This document shows positions 51,771 through 60,655 of a stretch of DNA of 64,000 nt, piece by piece. The notes beneath the pieces were generated by a model. It worked only from the letters and a program-made list of their open reading frames with translations. It did not search any database and was not told where the DNA came from. The stretch's first letter is position 1. The number at the start of each line of letters is the position of its first letter. Source of the DNA: SIG607 sp045648445 (GTDB lineage Bacteria; Bacillota; Clostridia; Oscillospirales; Acutalibacteraceae); NCBI GenBank assembly GCA_045648445.1, contig JAZRNY010000014.1, forward strand, positions 1 to 64,000, written 5' to 3'. A program made the position numbers and the translations under genes.

Positions 51771-53012
51771 ATGTCTTACGAAAATTTAAGAGAATATCTT
51801 TTGAATTTATCGGAAATTTTATGGGCGCAACCTTACGGGGATTTTAAAAATCCTTGCATTGTGGTGACCAAAAACAGCAGTTATCCTTCTCAGCTTTGGG
51901 ATTGGGGCAACTGGGCAAATAATATCGCGCTTCGTCAGATTGCAAAATATAAAGGAAAAGAAAAAGAACTTTTAAAGCACGAAATAGGATCGGTTCTTAA
52001 CTTTCTTGATACGCAAAAGGAAGACGGCAGTATTGAAATTGTAATTTTCAGTGAAGATAAAAACAATTTTGCAAAAAATATGCCACACAGAAACGTGCAT
52101 AAACCCGTTCTTTGTCAGCACGTTGCCTTTATTTTAAAGTATAACGGCGATACCTCTTGGGTAAGGGAAATTTATCCTAAACTCAAAAAATTCGTTTCTT
52201 ACTACGAAGAAAATGCGAAACACGAAAGCGGTCTTTTCTACTTTTTCGACGATTTTGCAATAGGTGTGGATAACGACCCCTCCACCTTTTACCGTCCCGA
52301 TAACAGTTCTGCTTCAATTTTTCTTAATTCCCTTATGTATATGGAGCTTGGGGCGCTCAGTCATATAGCCTCCTTACTCGGTGAAACGGCTGATGAAATT
52401 TATTATAAAGAAAAGCAATACGAACTTAAAAAGGCAATAAACGACTGTTGCTATGACGAAAAAGACGGTATGTATTATAGCTGTGACGTTAATTTACGTC
52501 CCATTTCTTTAAAAGGCTTACACGCAGGCGCACCACGTCATTATTCAACACTTATTCAGCGCCTTGGGTGTTGGAGTTCATTTTTACCCCTTTGGGCAGG
52601 AATCCCCACCAAAGAACAGGCAGAGAGGATAGTTAAAGAAAATCTGTTGGACGAAAATAGTTTTTGGGCGCCATTTGGCGTACGCTCCCTTTCAAAATAC
52701 GAAAAAATGTACCGTCTTATAGGCTCGGGCAACCCGTCAAGTTGGCAGGGTGGCGTATGGATTCTCTCTAACTATTTCGTATTCAAGGCTCTGCTTAAAT
52801 ATGGCTACAGCGATCTAGCAAAAGAAATGGCTCAAAAAACCATTGCCCTTCTTGATAAGGATTTAAAAGAAAACGGCGCATTTCACGAATACTATAATCC
52901 CGAAACGGGCGAAGGACTTTTTAACAAAGGTTTTTCCAGTTGGAATTTACTAGCATTTAATATGTTAGAGTTTTTAGACTCAAAAGAAGTAATCGAAGAA
53001 TTTAATATATAA
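51771..53012 (+). CDS. Glycoside hydrolase with (alpha/alpha)6 barrel (GH63/MGH1-like)
   Basis: The 413-residue protein is almost all helical. PSQLWDWGNWANNIAL (about 39-54), FDDFAIGVDNDPSTFYRPDN with the catalytic Asp in GVDNDP, and the C-terminal FHEYYNPETGEG, GFSSWNLLAFNMLEF are the conserved blocks of the GH63/trehalase-like clan (mannosylglycerate hydrolase, amylo-alpha-1,6-glucosidase-like). No signal peptide. It is followed by a terminator, then by the kinase-MurQ pair. Exact substrate cannot be read. An in-frame upstream start at 51729 lies within the -10 region and is rejected. Confidence 0.8.
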   Translation: MSYENLREYLLNLSEILWAQPYGDFKNPCIVVTKNSSYPSQLWDWGNWANNIALRQIAKYKGKEKELLKHEIGSVLNFLDTQKEDGSIEIVIFSEDKNNFAKNMPHRNVHKPVLCQHVAFILKYNGDTSWVREIYPKLKKFVSYYEENAKHESGLFYFFDDFAIGVDNDPSTFYRPDNSSASIFLNSLMYMELGALSHIASLLGETADEIYYKEKQYELKKAINDCCYDEKDGMYYSCDVNLRPISLKGLHAGAPRHYSTLIQRLGCWSSFLPLWAGIPTKEQAERIVKENLLDENSFWAPFGVRSLSKYEKMYRLIGSGNPSSWQGGVWILSNYFVFKALLKYGYSDLAKEMAQKTIALLDKDLKENGAFHEYYNPETGEGLFNKGFSSWNLLAFNMLEFLDSKEVIEEFNI

Positions 53013-53015
53013 TTC

Positions 53016-53045
53016 AAAAAACTCCACGATTTGTGGAGTTTTTTC
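53016..53045 (+). terminator. Terminator after the (alpha/alpha)6-barrel hydrolase
   Basis: ACTCCAC-GATTT-GTGGAGT with A5 before and T6 after (53021-53039 stem). Confidence 0.88.
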
Positions 53046-53066
53046 TATTATTCTCAAAATTATGGC

Positions 53067-53094
53067 TTTACAAGTGGATAAATTCAAGTATAAT
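53067..53094 (+). promoter_or_regulatory. Promoter of the HTH-kinase and murQ genes
   Basis: TTTACA, 16 bases, TATAAT, 22 bases before the TTG start at 53117. Confidence 0.65.
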
Positions 53095-53116
53095 TAAAGC
53101 AAAGGAGGCGTTAATC

Positions 53117-54232
53117 TTGAATAACAAAGAACTTTTCGCCAAAAATTTAAAGTCTGCACGAAAAAAATCCGGACTAAGTCAAGCACTTTTAGCCGAAAAA
53201 CTTTCATACTCATCAAAGGCAATAAGCAAATGGGAATCAGCAACCGCTTTGCCTCCGTCAGAAATACTGCCTCTTCTTGCAAAAACACTTGATACCGATT
53301 TAAATTCGCTTTTTAATTTTCGAGAAGATGCCTCTTATTTTCTTGGTATTGACGGTGGCGGAACCAAAACAAAGTTTCTTTTGGTCGACAAAAACAACAA
53401 TATTATAAACGAATTAACCCTAGGACCCTCTAACCCCACAGGCATTGGCGTTTCTGCTAGTTGCGACCTTTTTTATAACGGAATAAAAACGGTATGTGGC
53501 GATATTCCCTTAGGCAAGGTATCTGTTTTTATCGGCGCCGCAGGTTGTGGAATAGCCGCTAATCAAAAAGTCATTTACGATCATTTAAAACTATTGAATT
53601 TATCACAACTCTCCATAACTAGTGATGCCGATAATATAATTTCTGCGGGTCTCAAAGGCAACGATGGAGTTGTCGCCATAATAGGCACAGGATCTGCAAT
53701 TTTCTCCTATCACAACAATACTAAACATCAAATAGGTGGTTACGGACATTTTATAAGAGATGCTTTTTCGGGAGCAGAACTTGGTCGTGCCTGTATAGAG
53801 GCGGTATTTTCAGATATTGACAAAAGTAGCATAAAAACGATTATGACGCAAGAATTTACCGCACAAAACGGCAATGACATTCCTCAAATTCTTGATACTA
53901 TGTACAAGGAAGGCAAATCCTACATGGCTAAGTGTGCCCATTTTGTTTTCGAAGCGTATGAAAAAGGTGATTTAGCAGCAACAAATATCTTAAACGAAAA
54001 CTTAAAAAAATTCGCCTGTCAGTTATCCGCCGCCCTTAATCTATTACCACACGACAAAAAATATCCTATTGTATTATCAGGCGGAATTACTAATTTTAGC
54101 GAAAAGTTTTTAGAAAAGTTAAAAGAATTGATTACCGCCGATAATCTTGAAGAAATAAGAATATTAACCGAAAGCCCTGTTATAGGCGCCGTATTACTTG
54201 CAAAAAAACAAAAGGAGAAAGAAAATGCTTAG
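53117..54232 (+). CDS. XRE helix-turn-helix fused to a BadF/BadG-family sugar kinase (MurK-like)
   Basis: The 371-residue protein has two parts. Residues 1-65 are an XRE-type HTH: LKSARKKSGLSQALLAEKLS, YSSKAISKWESATALP, EILPLLAKTL. From about 74 the ASKHA kinase follows: YFLGIDGGGTKTKFLLVD (phosphate 1), FIGAAGCGIA, TSDADNIISAG with the likely catalytic Asp, VVAIIGTGSAIFSY (phosphate 2), HFIRDAFSGAELGRA, VLSGGITNF (adenosine). BadF-family kinases of Clostridium (MurK) phosphorylate MurNAc and GlcNAc. murQ, which uses MurNAc 6-phosphate, overlaps it by 8 bases. The fusion suggests a sugar-responsive repressor that may also phosphorylate, as in ROK proteins. The TTG start lies behind AAAGGAGG and is well supported. 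Confidence 0.87.
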   Translation: MNNKELFAKNLKSARKKSGLSQALLAEKLSYSSKAISKWESATALPPSEILPLLAKTLDTDLNSLFNFREDASYFLGIDGGGTKTKFLLVDKNNNIINELTLGPSNPTGIGVSASCDLFYNGIKTVCGDIPLGKVSVFIGAAGCGIAANQKVIYDHLKLLNLSQLSITSDADNIISAGLKGNDGVVAIIGTGSAIFSYHNNTKHQIGGYGHFIRDAFSGAELGRACIEAVFSDIDKSSIKTIMTQEFTAQNGNDIPQILDTMYKEGKSYMAKCAHFVFEAYEKGDLAATNILNENLKKFACQLSAALNLLPHDKKYPIVLSGGITNFSEKFLEKLKELITADNLEEIRILTESPVIGAVLLAKKQKEKENA

Positions 54233-55034
54233 CACCGAAATGCGAAATCCAAATTCAACACATATTGATAAAATGTCAACTTTAGATATGTTAAAGGTTA
54301 TTCAAAACGAAAACCTTAACGCCGCATTGGCAGTAGAAAAGGCTTTGCCACAAATAACAGAAGTTATTGACGGAATTTCCGCACGTTTTAATAAAGGCGG
54401 CAGACTTTTTTACGTTGGTTGCGGCACTTCAGGCAGACTCGGTGTGCTTGACGCCTCAGAATGTCCTCCAACCTACGGTGTTACATCCGATATGGTTATC
54501 GGTATTATTGCGGGCGGAGACACTGCTTTAAAAAATGCAATCGAAGGTGCAGAAGATAACTTTGATAATGGATATAACGATATTAAAAAATACAATTTAA
54601 CCGAACTGGACAGCGTTGTGGGAATTTCGGTTGCAGGCGGCGCAAAATACGTTCTCGGCGCGCTTTCCGCCGCAAAAGAAGCAAATGCTTTAACAATCGG
54701 TCTTACCTGTAACGAAAAAAGCAAAATAAACGAATTTTGTTCCCTTAATATAATCACCGATACGGGCGCTGAAGTAATCACCGGTTCAACACGAATGAAG
54801 GCAGGAACGGCGCACAAAATGGTGCTTAATATGATTTCTACCTGTATTATGATAAAATACGGTCGCGTTTTAGAAAATTATATGATATACATAAAACCTA
54901 CAAACGAAAAGTTAAAGGATAGAATGATACGAATTTTATCCGAAATATTAAATATTTCTTACGAAAAAGCGAACGATATTTTAGAAAAATCAGATTGGGA
55001 TATAAAAAAATCAATCGAAAACAAGTTGGATTAA
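54225..55034 (+). CDS. murQ: N-acetylmuramic acid 6-phosphate etherase
   Basis: MurQ splits the lactyl ether of MurNAc 6-phosphate, giving GlcNAc 6-phosphate and lactate. The 269-residue SIS-domain protein has TEMRNPNSTHIDKMSTLDML at its start, FYVGCGTSGRLGVLDASECPPT with catalytic Glu79, EGAEDN with Glu110 (equivalents of the two acid residues known in E. coli MurQ), STRMKAGTAHKMVLNMIST and a small C-terminal UBA-like helix bundle. It is about 30 residues shorter than E. coli MurQ, mostly at the C terminus. The start overlaps the kinase gene by 8 bases after AAAGGAG. Confidence 0.96.
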   Translation: MLSTEMRNPNSTHIDKMSTLDMLKVIQNENLNAALAVEKALPQITEVIDGISARFNKGGRLFYVGCGTSGRLGVLDASECPPTYGVTSDMVIGIIAGGDTALKNAIEGAEDNFDNGYNDIKKYNLTELDSVVGISVAGGAKYVLGALSAAKEANALTIGLTCNEKSKINEFCSLNIITDTGAEVITGSTRMKAGTAHKMVLNMISTCIMIKYGRVLENYMIYIKPTNEKLKDRMIRILSEILNISYEKANDILEKSDWDIKKSIENKLD

Positions 55035-55062
55035 AAGCAATGGCTATCCACACTCATTTGTA

Positions 55063-55091
55063 TTGATTTTTAAGTAACGACATGCTATAAT
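55063..55091 (+). promoter_or_regulatory. Promoter of the AraC gene at 55130
   Basis: TTGATT, 17 bases, TATAAT, 38 bases before the ATG. Confidence 0.8.
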
Positions 55092-55129
55092 AAGTTTGTA
55101 TAAATCACCATTTATATGGAGTTTTGAGT

Positions 55130-55936
55130 ATGTACATAAATCAAAATCAAAGTTTATGCGAATTTATAAACCAAATCGAATTAAAAACCATTACCTTTGG
55201 ACACGCAGTAGTTGAAAACAACTGGCAAGGAAAAGTTATTAATTCGCCTTATTCAAGAGTATACTTTATTTTAAAAGGTTCTTTTTTCATAACACTTCAA
55301 AACGGAAAAAAACTTTTGCTTAAAGAGGGCGGTTGTTATTTAATACCGTCAGGCGCCAACTATTCTTTTGGATGCCACAGTACGATGGAGCACATATTTT
55401 TTCACATAAAAATATGCTCCAACGACGATATAGATATGCTTTACAGCAAAGATACCCTTATGTTTGAACCAAAAAACGCCCCCTGTGCCAACGATATTTT
55501 ACCGCTTATTAACAGTCGCGGTGCCATAGACGGAATTGAAATAAAAAGCAAACTGTACGATATTATTTTATCTGTTGCCGAAACGACCAATATATTAAAA
55601 AAAGAACGTCACTACTCTCCTTGCGTTGCAAAAGCCATTGAGTATATTCATCACCATCCTACCGTTTCGTTAACGGTAGAACAAATTTCAAACTACGCGT
55701 GTGTTTCAAAAAGCACCCTAACTAAACACTTCCGAAGCGAACTCAATCTTTCTATTACCGAATACGTTTACGAAACCGTAATGTGCGATGCTTGCAGATT
55801 ACTTTGCGACACCAATATTACTATATCGGAAATATCCGAAAAATTCGGTTTTTGCGATGCATTTTATTTTTCACGTCAATTTTCGAAACGATTTGGAATA
55901 CCGCCACGCGATTACCGTAAAAATTCATTACTGTAA
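55130..55936 (+). CDS. AraC-family transcriptional regulator
   Basis: The 268-residue protein has an N-terminal cupin sensing domain (about 1-140: YFILKGSFFITLQNGKKLLL, LIPSGANYSFG) and a C-terminal double HTH (about 165-268): LTVEQISNYACVSKSTLTKH and ITISEISEKFGFCDAFYFSRQ, FSKRFGIPPRDYR. The ATG at 55130 lies 8 bases from GGAG. It follows murQ and may control the nearby sugar genes, but it has its own promoter and a terminator just after it. Confidence 0.9.
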   Translation: MYINQNQSLCEFINQIELKTITFGHAVVENNWQGKVINSPYSRVYFILKGSFFITLQNGKKLLLKEGGCYLIPSGANYSFGCHSTMEHIFFHIKICSNDDIDMLYSKDTLMFEPKNAPCANDILPLINSRGAIDGIEIKSKLYDIILSVAETTNILKKERHYSPCVAKAIEYIHHHPTVSLTVEQISNYACVSKSTLTKHFRSELNLSITEYVYETVMCDACRLLCDTNITISEISEKFGFCDAFYFSRQFSKRFGIPPRDYRKNSLL

Positions 55937-55966
55937 AAAACTCAGAACCGATTGGTTCTGAGTTTT
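55937..55966. terminator. Bidirectional terminator between AraC and enolase genes
   Basis: AAAACTCAGAACC/GGTTCTGAGTTTT with loop GATT; A and T runs on both sides make it usable for the convergent genes. Confidence 0.9.
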
Positions 55967-55985
55967 ACTTTTCAAGAGGAACAAT

Positions 55986-57218
55986 TTATAGTTCTTTTTC
56001 GATTAAGATAAGGCGGTTATATTTTGCAACTCTATCGCTTCGGCAAGGAGCACCCGATTTTATAAAGGGCGCGTTTACCGCTACTGCAAGGTCGGCAATA
56101 AACGTGTCTTCACTTTCTCCAGAACGGTGCGAAACAATATTTTTATAACCGTATTTTTTTGCCATTTCCATAACGTCAAGGGTTTGAGAAAGCGTTCCTA
56201 TTTGGTTAAGTTTAACCAGTATAGAGTTAGCAATATTTTCTTTAACACCCATTTTTAATCGTTTGGTATTTGTTACAAAAAGGTCGTCGCCGACCAAATT
56301 GATTTTATCTCCCAGTCTTTCGGTCAGTTTTTTCCAACCGTCAATATCGTCTTCACCCATACCGTCTTCAATAGAAATAATCGGATAGTTTTCACACAAA
56401 TATTCGTAGTAATTTAAGAGTTCGTCATTTGTCTTTAATAAATTTCGTTTCGGCAGAATATAGGAGCCCTCTTTAAACCATTCGCTTGATGCTACGTCAA
56501 GGGCAATCCCTACTGCGTCAGTGTTGTAACCCGCCTTAAAAATAGCATCAACAATAAGGTCTAACGCCTCTTCGTCACTACTAAGCATTGGCGCGTACCC
56601 GCCTTCGTCACCCACACCCGAAATCAATCCTTTTTCCTTTAAAATTTTGCCCAAAACCGCATATATTTCGCAACCTGCTCTCATTTGCTCGGCAAAACCT
56701 TTTACACCAAAAGGCACTATCATAAATTCCTGTATATCAATGTTATTGTTTGCGTGTGCGCCGCCGTTTAAAATGTTCATCATGGGAACGGGAAGTTTTT
56801 TCGCATTTTCTCCGCCCAAATATTTATAAAGAGGAACCTTTAGAGAAGCGGCAGCAGCCTTTGCAAAAGCAAGAGAAACTGCCAAAATAGCATTTGCCCC
56901 AAGGCTCTGTTTATTTTCACTGCCATCAAGTTTGATTAAAAAATCATCAACCTTTCGTTGCGAAAAAACATTTTCTTTTATAAGAGACGGCGCAATAACT
57001 TCATTAATGTTTTCGACCGCTTTAGTAACGCCTTTTCCAAAAAATCGGTTTTTATCTTTGTCTCTTAGTTCGTGCGCTTCGTAAACGCCCGTTGAGGCAC
57101 CGCTTGGCACTATCGAAAAACCTTTCGCTCCCTTTTCGGTTAACACAAAACAGGCAACCGTTGGATTTCCTCGCGAATCAATCAGTTCGTACGCTCTAAT
57201 TTCCTTAATTTTGTCCAT
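55986..57218 (-). CDS. eno: Enolase
   Basis: Enolase converts 2-phosphoglycerate to PEP. The 410-residue protein has AYELIDSRGNPTVACFV at the start, VPSGASTGVYEAHELRD, NILNGGAHANNNIDIQEFMI, GDEGGYAP, ISIEDGMGEDD, LVGDDLFVTN, VKLNQIGT, SHRSGESEDTFIADLAV and SGAPCRSDRVAKYNRL, so all metal and catalytic residues are present. It is about 20 residues shorter than most bacterial enolases, without a gap in the core. It stands alone, between convergent AraC and divergent rlmB genes. Confidence 0.96.
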   Translation of the reverse strand: MDKIKEIRAYELIDSRGNPTVACFVLTEKGAKGFSIVPSGASTGVYEAHELRDKDKNRFFGKGVTKAVENINEVIAPSLIKENVFSQRKVDDFLIKLDGSENKQSLGANAILAVSLAFAKAAAASLKVPLYKYLGGENAKKLPVPMMNILNGGAHANNNIDIQEFMIVPFGVKGFAEQMRAGCEIYAVLGKILKEKGLISGVGDEGGYAPMLSSDEEALDLIVDAIFKAGYNTDAVGIALDVASSEWFKEGSYILPKRNLLKTNDELLNYYEYLCENYPIISIEDGMGEDDIDGWKKLTERLGDKINLVGDDLFVTNTKRLKMGVKENIANSILVKLNQIGTLSQTLDVMEMAKKYGYKNIVSHRSGESEDTFIADLAVAVNAPFIKSGAPCRSDRVAKYNRLILIEKEL

Positions 57219-57308
57219 AAATTACTCTCCTTTTCTTTTAGTTTTGACTCAAAAACATAAAACTATACAAAAGTTAAAAAAGGTCTTTTTTTTCTTTAAA
57301 TATTATGT

Positions 57309-57314
57309 TATAAT
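57309..57314 (+). promoter_or_regulatory. -10 box of the rlmB operon
   Basis: TATAAT 43 bases before the TTG start. The hexamer 17 bases upstream is only a T run, so the -35 is weak. Confidence 0.4.
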
Positions 57315-57356
57315 ATTTATAATTATATTTATAAGAGACTTTGGAGTTGATTTTTC

Positions 57357-58151
57357 TTGGAAAAAGAAATTAATATAAAGGAAAACGAAACAAACGAAAA
57401 GGAAGAAATACAGGTTATTTGCGGAAGAAATGCAGTTTATGAAGCAATTCGTTCCGGCAGAGAAATTGACCGTCTTTTAGTTGCCCACAGTGTATCCGGC
57501 GGCAGTATTACGGCAATTATTGCTAAATGCAAACAATCGGGAATACTTATAAAAGAGGTTTCCCCTCAAAAGTTAGATTTTCTTTGCGGTGGCGCCAATC
57601 ACCAAGGCGTTGCCGTACAGTTTGCTTCTCAGCGCTATGCAGAGGTTGACGATATTTTAAAAAATGCAGAAGAAAGCGGAAAACCGCCATTTATAATTAT
57701 TTGCGACGAAATTGAGGATCCTCATAATTTAGGCGCTATTATTCGTACCGCAGAATGTTGCGGCGCTCACGGAATAATTATCCCTAAAAGAAGAAGCGCT
57801 TCTCTTAACGCTACCGTTGCAAAATCGGCAAGCGGCGCCCTTGAATATATGCCTGTAGCAAGGGTTACTAATATTGCAAACGAAATTGAAAAACTTAAAG
57901 AAAAAGGAATATGGGTGTTCGGCGCCGATATGGACGGCAAGGATTACACCTATTTTGACTATAATATGCCTTGCGCCATCGTTATCGGAAACGAAGGAAA
58001 AGGCATTGGACCTTTGGTTGCTAAAAAATGCGACGAAATGATAAGTCTTCCCATGTTTGGCAAAATCAATTCCCTTAATGCTTCTGTTGCAGCAGGCGTA
58101 CTTATGTACGAGGTTGTAAGAAAACGGAGCATTAAATCGGGAGGTGCTTAA
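57357..58151 (+). CDS. rlmB: 23S rRNA 2'-O-ribose methyltransferase (TrmH/RlmB family)
   Basis: The 264-residue protein has the substrate-binding domain (about 18-95: VICGRNAVYEAIRSGREIDRLL, GGANHQGVAVQ) and the SPOUT trefoil-knot domain: ICDEIEDPHNLGAIIRTAECCGAHGIIIP in outline, KSASGALEYMP, AIVIGNEGKGIGPLV and MFGKINSLNASVAAGVLMYE. These are motifs 1-3 of TrmH enzymes. The match fits RlmB (Gm2251) or its close relative; assignment between these needs comparison. The start is a TTG 10 bases after GGAG. It is the first gene of a run with the next three. Confidence 0.9.
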   Translation: MEKEINIKENETNEKEEIQVICGRNAVYEAIRSGREIDRLLVAHSVSGGSITAIIAKCKQSGILIKEVSPQKLDFLCGGANHQGVAVQFASQRYAEVDDILKNAEESGKPPFIIICDEIEDPHNLGAIIRTAECCGAHGIIIPKRRSASLNATVAKSASGALEYMPVARVTNIANEIEKLKEKGIWVFGADMDGKDYTYFDYNMPCAIVIGNEGKGIGPLVAKKCDEMISLPMFGKINSLNASVAAGVLMYEVVRKRSIKSGGA

Positions 58152-60629
58152 ATGGGGTTATTCAAAAAAAATAACGACATTAACGACGATTTTTTGATTA
58201 TTGACGACGATTTATATAAAAGCGCAAAAAAAACGGCAGAAAATTTCCCAAATTCACATTCTCTTACCAGAGATGAAATAATTGGCGAAGAAAAAAGTAA
58301 AAACCATACCGAAAATAAAACAACACCTTTAGAAGAACTACGAGAAAAAATGCTTAAAAAGGTTGAAGTAAAGGAAAATGAAAAAACCGTAATTTCTTCT
58401 TTTAACATTGACGACAGTTTTTTAAGCGATGAAACTATGGAAGTTTTTGACCAAGGTAATGAAGAAATAATTGAAGAAACCAACGCCGAAACAAACGAAG
58501 AAGAAAAAAAAGAAGAAAGTCTTCTTGAAAACTGTTTGCCATTTATTATGGACGGCAACAACGGTGAATTTATTCCCGATGACAAGCCCGTTTACACCCT
58601 TGACAGCGTTGCTTCAATTTTGGGCATTGAAGAAGAGGAAGAACCGACACCACAAGAGGTTCAAAAAACAAAAACAAACGAAGAAACGATGGTTTTTTCC
58701 GCCGTTAAAGAAGATGCGCCCGATATTTCAGACATCGATAACTTCACAAAATCTTCTCCTACTCAAGTTATTTCCTTTACGGGTACTATGCCGGTGGTTA
58801 TTCCCGACGAAATGATAAATTCTACCAAAGAGGTTAACCTGCCTAAAGAAATAACCGATATTCCGCGAAACGCAGTTCTTTCAATGAGTGAAGAAACGGT
58901 CGAAGAAGAATACAGTGCTTTTACACCCGAATTTGAATACGAAAAAACCTCGGACAAAAAAAGAATTAAAAACAATTTATTAAATAAAAGACGCAAATGC
59001 TTTGTAAGTTTTTTAGGTACTTTATTTGCATTTTTGCTTACAGGATTTTTTGCATTGCCAATTTTTTCCGATATGAAATTATCCTTTAGCGTAACACTTG
59101 CCGTCTTTTCTTCAATTTCTTTTTTAATAGCAGTTATACTAAACTTAGATTTGTTCTTTTCTTTAAAAACGCTATTTAAAAACCGAACCAGTGCAGAAGC
59201 AGGTATAGCGCTTTCCGTTATATTTTCTTTTTTACTGATAGTTTTATCTTTTATAAAAGAACTTCACGGAAACGTATATTATTCCGCCACTCTGCTGACC
59301 ACCTTATCCCTTGTTTTTCGTTCCTATTTTGCTTTCAGCAAAAGCCATTATATTTACAAAAACTTTATAAGGATCAGTTCAGATATAAAAAAATACGGCA
59401 TTACACTTATAGACGACGAGCCTACAACCTTTGCAATGGCAAGAAATGCAATTGACTCAGACGTACTTATTGCTGCTCCGCGTCCTATAAAAAACGTTAC
59501 TGATTTTATTAAAAACAGTACATTTGACGTTGATTTTGACGGTAGGGCAAAACTTATATTTTACGCAGGGCTTATATTTGCATTGCTGTCGGGTACAGCC
59601 TTTGGTTTTTACCGTGACGATTTTATGTCAGGCATACTCACCCTTTGTGCTTTTTCTGCGATATTTGCGCCTCTTACAACACTTGCTTGTTCTGTAATGC
59701 CTTTAAGCAGCGCTGAAAATCACCTTAGCCGTTACGGCGCAGTTCTTACTTCTTTAAGAAGCGCAAAACAAATAGAACAAGCCAACGCCTGTGTTATAAA
59801 CTGCAATTCCCTATTCCCAAAGGGAACCATTAAACTCAGCAATATGAAGGTTATAAATGAAAATAACCTTGAAGAAACCATTGCCTGTGCCTGTGCCATA
59901 ACCGAAACGGTAAAAAGTCCCTTAGCGCCTATATTCAGAAATATAATGGAAACCAACAAATCGGTTAAAGTACCGGTTGCCGACTCCATTAAATACGAGG
60001 ACCGTTTAGGTATTGCAGGTTGGGTAGGAAACAAACGAATTTATATCGGAAATCGCGCCTTAATGCTTGCTCACGAAATAAAGGTGCCTGACGCAGAAAA
60101 CGACAAACGACTTATGCGTGACGGATATTTCCCCGTTTACGTTGCAACCGATACAAAAATTTGCGCGTTGCTCGTTCTTAAATATCTGCCAAATCCCGAT
60201 ATTGCAAAGGAACTTGATAGAATCAGCGCAATGGGTCTTACTATTCTTGTAAACAACTGCGACCAAAATATAAGCGAAGAAATGATATGCGACTATTTTG
60301 ACCTTTATTCCGATTCGGTTAAAATAATGAGTTCAAGCGGTGTTCATATGCATCGCAACGCAGTTAACTACCAAGAAAATATGAATGCCGGCGCCGTGGT
60401 ACGAAACAGCGCGGCAGGTGTAGCGGCAACGATTTACGCAGCCAACCGCGTAAAAAAATCAAACGGGCTTTTACAAATTTGCCATATGATTTCAATTGTG
60501 CTTGGCGTTATTGTTTTTTGCTACGTAATATTCGGCAATCCAACCTATGTTAATTTAGTTTACGTAGCGCTTTATCAAATACTTTGCTTTATAATAAGTT
60601 CAGTGGCATTTTTATTTACTAAACCATAA
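58152..60629 (+). CDS. Degenerate P-type ATPase-like membrane protein
   Basis: The 825-residue protein has an acidic, low-complexity cytoplasmic N terminus (1-270) followed by about eight membrane segments (283-303, 312-331, 351-369, 376-393, 467-486, 491-513, 776-796, 799-821), the P-type ATPase plan. FAPLTTLACSVMPLSSA (505-521) stands where P1B enzymes have the CPx helix, and IYIGNRALML (630-639) keeps the nucleotide-domain GN motif. But the phosphorylation site DKTGT is replaced by INCNS (549-553), with Asn550 at the Asp position, and the hinge GDGxNDxP is absent. It cannot form the usual phospho-enzyme, so a regulatory or scaffold role is more likely. The start is 1 base after rlmB's stop; metG follows 26 bases later. 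Confidence 0.8.
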   Translation: MGLFKKNNDINDDFLIIDDDLYKSAKKTAENFPNSHSLTRDEIIGEEKSKNHTENKTTPLEELREKMLKKVEVKENEKTVISSFNIDDSFLSDETMEVFDQGNEEIIEETNAETNEEEKKEESLLENCLPFIMDGNNGEFIPDDKPVYTLDSVASILGIEEEEEPTPQEVQKTKTNEETMVFSAVKEDAPDISDIDNFTKSSPTQVISFTGTMPVVIPDEMINSTKEVNLPKEITDIPRNAVLSMSEETVEEEYSAFTPEFEYEKTSDKKRIKNNLLNKRRKCFVSFLGTLFAFLLTGFFALPIFSDMKLSFSVTLAVFSSISFLIAVILNLDLFFSLKTLFKNRTSAEAGIALSVIFSFLLIVLSFIKELHGNVYYSATLLTTLSLVFRSYFAFSKSHYIYKNFIRISSDIKKYGITLIDDEPTTFAMARNAIDSDVLIAAPRPIKNVTDFIKNSTFDVDFDGRAKLIFYAGLIFALLSGTAFGFYRDDFMSGILTLCAFSAIFAPLTTLACSVMPLSSAENHLSRYGAVLTSLRSAKQIEQANACVINCNSLFPKGTIKLSNMKVINENNLEETIACACAITETVKSPLAPIFRNIMETNKSVKVPVADSIKYEDRLGIAGWVGNKRIYIGNRALMLAHEIKVPDAENDKRLMRDGYFPVYVATDTKICALLVLKYLPNPDIAKELDRISAMGLTILVNNCDQNISEEMICDYFDLYSDSVKIMSSSGVHMHRNAVNYQENMNAGAVVRNSAAGVAATIYAANRVKKSNGLLQICHMISIVLGVIVFCYVIFGNPTYVNLVYVALYQILCFIISSVAFLFTKP

Positions 60630-60655
60630 TTCCCATTTACACAGGAGACGATACT

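Noticed and set aside
58148..58585. Ser/Phe-rich frame of 145 codons on the minus strand
   Set aside because: It is the complement of the Glu/Lys/Asp-rich N terminus of the P-type ATPase-like gene.
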